Assembly: GCA_015492515.1 (NCBI GenBank) | Contig: WGEZ01000061.1 | Location: 1 to 35,118 of the forward strand | Source: Nitrospirota bacterium | GTDB lineage: Bacteria > Nitrospirota > Thermodesulfovibrionia > Thermodesulfovibrionales > JdFR-85 | Direction: 5' to 3' | Length of the DNA: 35,118 nt | Shown: in pieces, positions 30,201 to 35,118 of the stretch | Layout: each line of letters starts with the position of its first letter | Position numbering within the stretch: position 1 is the first letter of the stretch | Made by a program: the position numbers and the translations under genes | Notes under the pieces: generated by a model | Database searches by the model: none | Seen by the model: only the letters and a program-made list of their open reading frames with translations | What the model was told of the DNA's origin: nothing

Positions 30201-30445
30201 AGAGGGTCGTCGTATATACATCGCCTACGTGAAGCGACTGTCAGGCACTGAAAGGGTTCCTTTCGGAAGAGGGTGTGGAGTTCGTCGACAGAGACGTTTC
30301 AGCCGACGAGGCGGCGAGGACTGAACTCCTCGAAAGACATGGAAGGCTCGCAACCCCGACCATAGTGATAGACGGAAAGGTCTTCGTAGGGTTCAAGGAC
30401 AACAGGCAGGAGATAGAGAGGGCGCTTGCCGGCTCGCTGACCTGA
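30197..30445 (+). CDS. Glutaredoxin-like selenoprotein (UxxC; in-frame TGA read as Sec)
   Basis: 82 codons with a TGA at codon 12 (30230-30232), read here as selenocysteine. The frame is MKRVVVYTSPT-Sec-SDC, then QALKGFLSEEGVEFVDRDVS, and later the cis-Pro motif ATPTIVIDGKVFVGF, ending at a second TGA (30443-30445). This is the glutaredoxin fold, with beta1 (VVVYTSPT), the active site normally CxxC, helix 1, and the TP motif. The first active-site Cys is replaced by the TGA codon. A SECIS-like hairpin starts 15 nt later. GGAG lies 2 nt before the ATG, which overlaps the upstream stop (ATGA). It would be a cytoplasmic thiol-disulfide oxidoreductase. If the organism lacks sel genes it is instead a broken glutaredoxin gene, which is less likely. 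Confidence 0.82.
30248..30266 (+). promoter_or_regulatory. Candidate bacterial SECIS element
   Basis: CUGAAAG (30248-30254) pairs with CUUUCGG (30260-30266), seven pairs including one U-G, around a GGUUC loop. The first loop G is 22 nt after the TGA, within the roughly 16-37 nt seen for bacterial SECIS elements, and G in the first loop positions followed by U is the feature bound by SelB. It lies inside the coding sequence, as expected in bacteria. Confidence 0.7.
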
Positions 30446-30460
30446 GCCGGGGATGCCTAA

Positions 30461-30488
30461 CAGGAGAAGGGGACGTCCCCTTCTCCTG
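30461..30488. terminator. Perfect 12-bp inverted repeat between convergent genes
   Basis: CAGGAGAAGGGG (30461-30472) and its exact complement (30477-30488) flank ACGT. It lies between the converging ends of the selenoprotein and ferredoxin genes. There is no U-tract on either side, but the position and stability fit a bidirectional terminator. Confidence 0.55.
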
Positions 30489-30494
30489 CGGTTC

Positions 30495-30731
<237 letters not shown>

Positions 30732-30754
30732 TCACAATTTATTCATTAACAGGT

Positions 30755-30784
30755 AGTATATAATAATAAAGAACCCGGCGGCAA
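30755..30784 (-). promoter_or_regulatory. Probable ferredoxin promoter
   Basis: TTGCCG (30779-30784) and TATACT (30755-30760) are 18 bp apart. On the plus strand the same AT-rich stretch has TATAAT at 30759-30764, a possible copA -10 element with no good -35. Confidence 0.45.
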
Positions 30785-30836
30785 GCTCTCGTCCGGGGCG
30801 GTTCAGGCCCTGGTCGTCGCAAACAACGGAGATATC

Positions 30837-33242
30837 ATGAGGACCTTGACGATACCGGTGAAGGGGATGACCTGTGCATCCTGCGTGAAGGCCGTTGAGA
30901 ACGCCCTCCGCAGGATCGACGGTGTGACGGACGTCTCCGTGAACTTCGCCTCCGAGAAGGCGACGATCAGCGTGAGTGAAGACGTCCCTCTGGAGAGCAT
31001 CGTACAGGCCGTCAAGGCCGAGGGATACGACGTGGCCACGTTGAAGACGGAGTTCGCCGTGAAGGGGATGACCTGCGCTGCCTGTGTGGCCGCCGTGGAG
31101 CGGGCCCTGAAGGGGCTTTACGGGGTGGTGGGCGTGAACGTGAACCTGGCCTCCGAGAAGGCGTCCGTGGAGTATATACCCACACTCACCGGTTTCGAGG
31201 AGTTCAGGAAAGCGATAAAGGCCCAGGGCTATGAGGCCGAGACGATAACGGAGGAGTTCACCGACAGGGAGAAGGAGGCCCGTGAGAGGGAGTTCCGTGA
31301 TATCCTCAGGAGGTTCCGGCTGAGTGCCGTCCTCTCCGTCCTGATCCTCCTCGGAAGCCTCACGGGCATCCCCGTGCTGTCGGAGAGGTTCGTGCTCTTC
31401 GCCCTTGCCACACCGGTTCAGTTCTGGGCGGGTCTCAGGTTCTACAGGGCCGCCTGGGCCGCCGCCAGACACTTCTCGACGAATATGAACACCCTCGTCG
31501 TGGTGGGCACCTCCGCGGCATACCTCTACAGCGTGGTGGCCACCTTCCTGCCCGGTATATTCGAACGCGGCGGGCTGGAGGCCCATCTCTACTTCGATAC
31601 CTCAGCGGTGATAATCACCCTCATCCTGCTGGGCCGCCTCCTCGAGGCGAGGGCGAAGGGCAGGACGTCCGAAGCGATAAGGAAGCTGATCGGCCTCCAG
31701 GCGAAGACGGCGAGGGTCGAGCGTGACGGCAGGGAGGTGGAGGTACCGATAGGAGAGGTCGTGGTCGGTGACATCGCCGTCGTCCGGCCCGGTGAGCGTA
31801 TACCGGTGGACGGTGTCGTGGTGGACGGATACTCCTCGGTCGATGAATCAATGCTGACCGGTGAGAGTATGCCTGTAGAGAAGTCCGTCGGCGACCAGGT
31901 CTTCGGCGGGACGATCAACAAGGTCGGCAGTTTCAAGCTGAGGGCCACCAGGATCGGCAAGGACACGGCCCTGGCGCAGATAATCCGGCTTGTGGAGGAG
32001 GCCCAGGGGAGCAAGGCCCCGATACAGAGGCTCGCCGACAAGGTGGCCTCCATATTCGTGCCGACCGTGATCGGGATAGCTGCGGTCACCTTCCTTGTAT
32101 GGAACTTCCTCGGCCCTGAGCCTGCCTTCACCATGGCCCTCATGAACTTCATCGCCGTCCTTATCATCGCCTGCCCCTGCGCCCTCGGTCTCGCCACACC
32201 GACGGCCATAATGGTGGGGACCGGGAAGGGCGCCGAGCGGGGCATCCTGATAAGGGATGCCGAGGCCCTCGAGACGGCCCACAAGATCGACACGGTGGTT
32301 CTGGACAAGACGGGCACCATCACGAAGGGCGAGCCTGAACTGACCGATATCCTGAGCACCGATACCACCGAGGAAGAGAGCGTGCTGCAGATTGCGGCCT
32401 CGGCCGAGAAGGTCTCGGAACACCCCATCGCCGAGGCCATCGTGAGGAAGGCCAGGGACCTCGGGCTCGACCTGGTCGAGCCCGATGACTTCAAGGCCAT
32501 CCCCGGTGGTGGGATCAGGGCGAGGGTCGGCGTCGACGAGGTCTTCATCGGCAATCCCTCCCTGCTCGCCAGGGAGGGTATAGACCCGGCACCGGTCTCG
32601 GGCATCGTCGACAGACTCACCTCGGAGGGCAAGACAGCCGTCCTCGTCTCCGTGAACAGGGAGCTGAAGGGGGTCTTCGGGATATCGGACTCGTTGAAGG
32701 AGGGCTCCGTGGAGGCCATCGCCGAACTCCGGGCGATGGGGATCGAGGTGGTGATGCTGACGGGAGACAACGAACGGATGGCGTCCCGCATCGCCGGGGC
32801 CGTGGGTATCGAGAGGTTCTTTGCAGAGGTCCTTCCCGAGGGGAAGGTGGATATCATAGAGCGGCTGAAGGCCGAGGGGAAGGTGGTGGCCATGGTCGGC
32901 GACGGTATAAACGATGCACCGGCCCTTGCAGAGGCGGACGTCGGTATAGCGATCGGCACAGGAACCGACATCGCCATGGAGGCCTCGGACATCACCCTCA
33001 TAAAGGGCGACCTGAGGAGCGTGGTGGAGGCCGTCAAGCTGAGCAAGCTGACCCTCAGGACGATCAAACAGAACCTCTTCTGGGCGTTCTTCTACAACGT
33101 CATCGGCATCCCCATAGCCGCCGGTGTGCTCTACCCCTTCGGCGGTCCGCTGCTGAACCCGATGTTCGCCTCCGCCGCCATGGCCTTCAGTTCCGTCTCC
33201 GTGGTGAGCAACTCCCTGAGGCTGAGGAAGAAGTCCCTCTGA
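30837..33242 (+). CDS. copA: Copper-translocating P1B-type ATPase (CopA)
   Basis: 801 aa. CopA exports Cu(I) across the inner membrane using ATP. Two heavy-metal-associated domains carry GMTCASC (Cys13/16) and GMTCAAC (Cys80/83). Eight membrane helices are expected. The ion-binding CPC is at 446-448 in [13 protein letters not shown]. The phosphorylated Asp490 is in [16 protein letters not shown] is the nucleotide-domain HP motif, and [20 protein letters not shown] is present with its Asp at 689. GGAG lies 5 nt before ATG 30837. No copper regulator or CopZ chaperone is next to it, and no clear metal operator was found in the upstream gap. Confidence 0.95.
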   Translation: MRTLTIPVKGMTCASCVKAVENALRRIDGVTDVSVNFASEKATISVSEDVPLESIVQAVKAEGYDVATLKTEFAVKGMTCAACVAAVERALKGLYGVVGVNVNLASEKASVEYIPTLTGFEEFRKAIKAQGYEAETITEEFTDREKEAREREFRDILRRFRLSAVLSVLILLGSLTGIPVLSERFVLFALATPVQFWAGLRFYRAAWAAARHFSTNMNTLVVVGTSAAYLYSVVATFLPGIFERGGLEAHLYFDTSAVIITLILLGRLLEARAKGRTSEAIRKLIGLQAKTARVERDGREVEVPIGEVVVGDIAVVRPGERIPVDGVVVDGYSSVDESMLTGESMPVEKSVGDQVFGGTINKVGSFKLRATRIGKDTALAQIIRLVEEAQGSKAPIQRLADKVASIFVPTVIGIAAVTFLVWNFLGPEPAFTMALMNFIAVLIIACPCALGLATPTAIMVGTGKGAERGILIRDAEALETAHKIDTVVLDKTGTITKGEPELTDILSTDTTEEESVLQIAASAEKVSEHPIAEAIVRKARDLGLDLVEPDDFKAIPGGGIRARVGVDEVFIGNPSLLAREGIDPAPVSGIVDRLTSEGKTAVLVSVNRELKGVFGISDSLKEGSVEAIAELRAMGIEVVMLTGDNERMASRIAGAVGIERFFAEVLPEGKVDIIERLKAEGKVVAMVGDGINDAPALAEADVGIAIGTGTDIAMEASDITLIKGDLRSVVEAVKLSKLTLRTIKQNLFWAFFYNVIGIPIAAGVLYPFGGPLLNPMFASAAMAFSSVSVVSNSLRLRKKSL

Positions 33243-33372
33243 GGCCTCCTGTTGCTTTTGACCGAACGATTATGTCAGAATCTCATGAACGGCCGGTGAG
33301 TCTCTCTTCTGCAGGGGCTCCGGCACGGATGACGGAAAAGCCGACGATCATACGGAAAGGGGACCCATATCG

Positions 33373-34329
33373 ATGTCAAGGCTTCTGTCTCTGCCAGCGG
33401 CACTGACGACCCTCCTCTTCCTTGCAACCGCCGCTGCTGCAGGCATCCTTCTGGACAGGATCGTTGCCGTCGTGGACGAGGACGTGATCACCTGGAGCGA
33501 GCTCTACAAGACCATGGAGTTCGAGCTCTCGGACAGGCTCGCCGGGCTGAGTCCGGAAGACAAGAGGAGGCGGCTCAAGGGACTCGAACGGGAGTACCTC
33601 GAGAGGCTGATCGACCTGAAGGTGCAGCTCCACGAGGCGAGACGTCTCCAGATCGGTGCAACGGAAGAAGAGGTGGATTACGCCCTCGCCCAGATACGCC
33701 GGAAGCACGGGTTGACGGAAGAGACCTTCCTCGAGGCCCTCCGGAAGGAAGGGCTCGCCCTGGAGGAGTACAGGGAGATGATCGCCGAACAGATCATCAT
33801 CAGCAAGCTCGTGGACCTCGAGGTGCGCAGCAAGCTCATCCTGCCCGAGGAGGAGATAGAGAGATACGCCCGGCAGAAGGGGGAAGAGCTCGACCTCTCC
33901 GAGGGCTACAGGATACGACAGATATTCTTCCCCGCCGCAACGCCCCGGGAGAGGAAGGAGGCCGAGGAGAAGGCACGGGAGGTGATCGAACTGCTGAAAA
34001 GCGGCGAACCCTTCGAATCCCTGGCAAGGAGGTACTCGAAGGGCCCCAACGCCTCAAACGGAGGCGACCTCGGGTTCATCAGAAAGAAGGACCTTGCAGG
34101 GGAGTTCCTCGCCCTCGTCGAGGAGATGGAGGTCGGAGAGTATCGAGGCCCCTTCCAGACCGACAAGGGGATACATATAATCAAGCTCGAGGGCAGGAGC
34201 GGCACGGGCCCGGAGGTCTCCGCAAAGGAGCGTGCGGGCAGGCTGCTGCTGAAGGAGAAGTTCAGGGAGGCCCTCAACGACTGGCTCAGGTCACTGAGGA
34301 GCAGGGCCCATATAGAGATAAAACTCTGA
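33373..34329 (+). CDS. SurA/PpiC-type periplasmic peptidyl-prolyl isomerase
   Basis: 318 aa. The N-terminus is a signal peptide (hydrophobic to about 22, cleavage near TAAAAG). A SurA_N-like helical chaperone domain follows (GILLDRIVAVVDEDVITWSEL at 24-44, then EEEVDYALAQIRRKHGLTEETFLEAL), then one parvulin domain at about 178-276 (IRQIFFPA, EPFESLARRYSKGPNASNGGDLGFI, FQTDKGIHIIKLEGR). E. coli SurA has two parvulin domains; one-domain forms are common. The role is to fold outer-membrane proteins. AAAGGGGA lies about 11 nt before ATG 33373. It is followed 39 bp later by thiD, possibly on the same transcript. No convincing promoter was seen in the 130-bp gap from copA. Confidence 0.9.
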   Translation: MSRLLSLPAALTTLLFLATAAAAGILLDRIVAVVDEDVITWSELYKTMEFELSDRLAGLSPEDKRRRLKGLEREYLERLIDLKVQLHEARRLQIGATEEEVDYALAQIRRKHGLTEETFLEALRKEGLALEEYREMIAEQIIISKLVDLEVRSKLILPEEEIERYARQKGEELDLSEGYRIRQIFFPAATPRERKEAEEKAREVIELLKSGEPFESLARRYSKGPNASNGGDLGFIRKKDLAGEFLALVEEMEVGEYRGPFQTDKGIHIIKLEGRSGTGPEVSAKERAGRLLLKEKFREALNDWLRSLRSRAHIEIKL

Positions 34330-34368
34330 GCATCCATCCCTTCCAGGGAGGTGCCCCTTCATCCAGGC

Positions 34369-35118
34369 ATGAAGACAGCCCTCACCATAGCCGGCTCTGA
34401 CCCGACGGGGGGTGCCGGTGTGCAGCTCGACATCAGGGTCTTTCACCGCTTCGGCGTGCACGGCCTCTCGGTGATCACATCGATAACCGCACAGAACACC
34501 ACGGGGGTGAGGTCCATACGACCCCTGGAGGCCGCTGCGGTGAGAGAGCAACTCGCCGTACTGCTCGAGGACGTCCGGGTGGATGCACTCAAGACAGGCA
34601 TGCTCTACAGCCCCTCCGTCGTGGAGGTGATCGCCGATGCGATCAGCGGCAGCGGCATCGGGAGGGTCGTCGTGGACCCGGTAACGGTCTCCTCATCGGG
34701 GACCCCCCTCATCGAGGATGCAACCCTGGAGAGGATGACGGAACTGCTCTTCCCCCTGACCACCGTCGTGACCCCGAACATCTACGAGGCCTCCCTGCTC
34801 ACGGGCGTCAATATCGAGAGGCCCGAGGACCTCGAGGAGGCCGCGGTGAAGATCAAATCCCTGGGAGCGGAGGCCGTGATAATAACGGGCGGGCACTTCC
34901 CTGATCTCACCGGAGGCCACTCCGGGACGGAATCCGCCGTCGACCTCTACTACGACGGCGGTAAGTTCCACAGGTTCGAGTCGAGGTTGTTCAAAGGACA
35001 ATACCACGGAACGGGCTGTGCATTCTCCTCGGCACTGACCGCGAATCTCGCCTTAGGGTATTCGGCGCTGGAGTCCGCGAGAAGGGCGAAGGAGCACACG
35101 ACGGAGGCGGTCCGGAGG
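34369..35118 (+). CDS. thiD: Hydroxymethylpyrimidine (phosphate) kinase ThiD, cut by window edge
   Basis: 250 codons visible; the C-terminal end is beyond the window. ThiD phosphorylates HMP and HMP-P for thiamine synthesis. The frame shows ALTIAGSDPTGGAGVQLDI, the TSITAQNTTGV element, LKTGMLYSPSVVEVI, VVDPVTVSSSGTPLI, VTPNIYEASLLTG, and the anion hole GQYHGTGCAFSSALTANLALG with its catalytic Cys region. The start ATG 34369 has no strong ribosome-binding site; an in-frame GTG at 34351 touching GGGAG is an alternative that adds six residues. It could be a fusion such as ThiDE or ThiD-N, but the visible part cannot show this. Confidence 0.95.
   Translation, partial: MKTALTIAGSDPTGGAGVQLDIRVFHRFGVHGLSVITSITAQNTTGVRSIRPLEAAAVREQLAVLLEDVRVDALKTGMLYSPSVVEVIADAISGSGIGRVVVDPVTVSSSGTPLIEDATLERMTELLFPLTTVVTPNIYEASLLTGVNIERPEDLEEAAVKIKSLGAEAVIITGGHFPDLTGGHSGTESAVDLYYDGGKFHRFESRLFKGQYHGTGCAFSSALTANLALGYSALESARRAKEHTTEAVRR

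Noticed and set aside
30197-30232. Reading the glutaredoxin-like frame as an 11-codon peptide or a pseudogene
   Set aside because: The frame downstream is intact for 70 codons with conserved motifs, and the TGA falls precisely on the active-site Cys with a SECIS-like hairpin after it.
33243-33372. Possible promoter (TTGACC or TTGCTT) and terminator between copA and the SurA-type gene
   Set aside because: No good -10 element at proper spacing and no stable hairpin with a U-tract; I see nothing firm in this gap.

Overview
The window is a gene-dense stretch of a bacterial chromosome, roughly 60% G+C, carrying almost only conserved housekeeping genes. The organism looks Gram-negative: it has a SurA-type periplasmic chaperone with a signal peptide, an RseC-family membrane protein and two different F-ATPase b subunits. 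Split b/b' subunits, an anaerobe-type ferredoxin, a FusA2-type translation factor, RseC and selenocysteine use together suggest a Nitrospirota- or Desulfobacterota-like lineage. Heavy use of the arginine codon AGG, even in rpmB, hints at a thermophilic ancestry. This placement is inference; no rRNA or phylogenetic marker search was possible.

Layout. (1) 1-5090, minus: infB, a DUF503 gene, rbfA, nrnA and truB (cut by the left edge), a translation-initiation and RNA-maturation cluster. (2) 5305-5965, plus: rpmB and a DciA/DUF721 gene, reading away from infB. (3) 5962-9105, minus: tig, clpP and clpX, a folding and proteolysis operon with a strong promoter (9186-9215) and a highly structured leader. 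(4) 9221-12013, minus: a FusA2-like GTPase, and rseC, which has a promoter placed so close that its mRNA is probably leaderless. (5) 12067-23286, minus: one tightly packed run of pyrR, pyrB, pyrC, carA, an unrecognised membrane protein, carB, mtaD, ku, an Lrp-type ligand-binding protein and a LigD-type ligase. A PyrR-binding hairpin followed by an intrinsic terminator precedes pyrR, so pyrimidine levels may also affect the NHEJ genes at the tail. (6) 23519-29590, minus: the F-type ATP synthase genes for b', b, delta, alpha, gamma, beta and epsilon; subunits a and c are not here. (7) 29726-30445, plus: a lysine/alanine-rich protein of unknown function, translationally coupled to a small glutaredoxin-like gene. 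(8) 30495-30683, minus: a 4Fe-4S ferredoxin. (9) 30837-35118, plus: a CopA-type copper ATPase, a SurA/PpiC chaperone and thiD (cut by the right edge).

The main discovery is at 30197-30445. An 82-codon glutaredoxin-family frame carries an in-frame TGA exactly where the first cysteine of the CxxC active site should be. A 7-bp hairpin with a GGUUC loop follows 15 nt downstream, as expected for a bacterial SECIS element. This is most likely a selenoprotein with a UxxC active site, and ordinary gene calling would miss it. Other regulatory structures worth attention are the pyr attenuator, the tig leader, the rpmB leader hairpin, a 20-codon ORF overlapping the atpD start, and strong hairpins in the atp operon.

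No tRNA, rRNA, insertion sequence, prophage or CRISPR array was seen.
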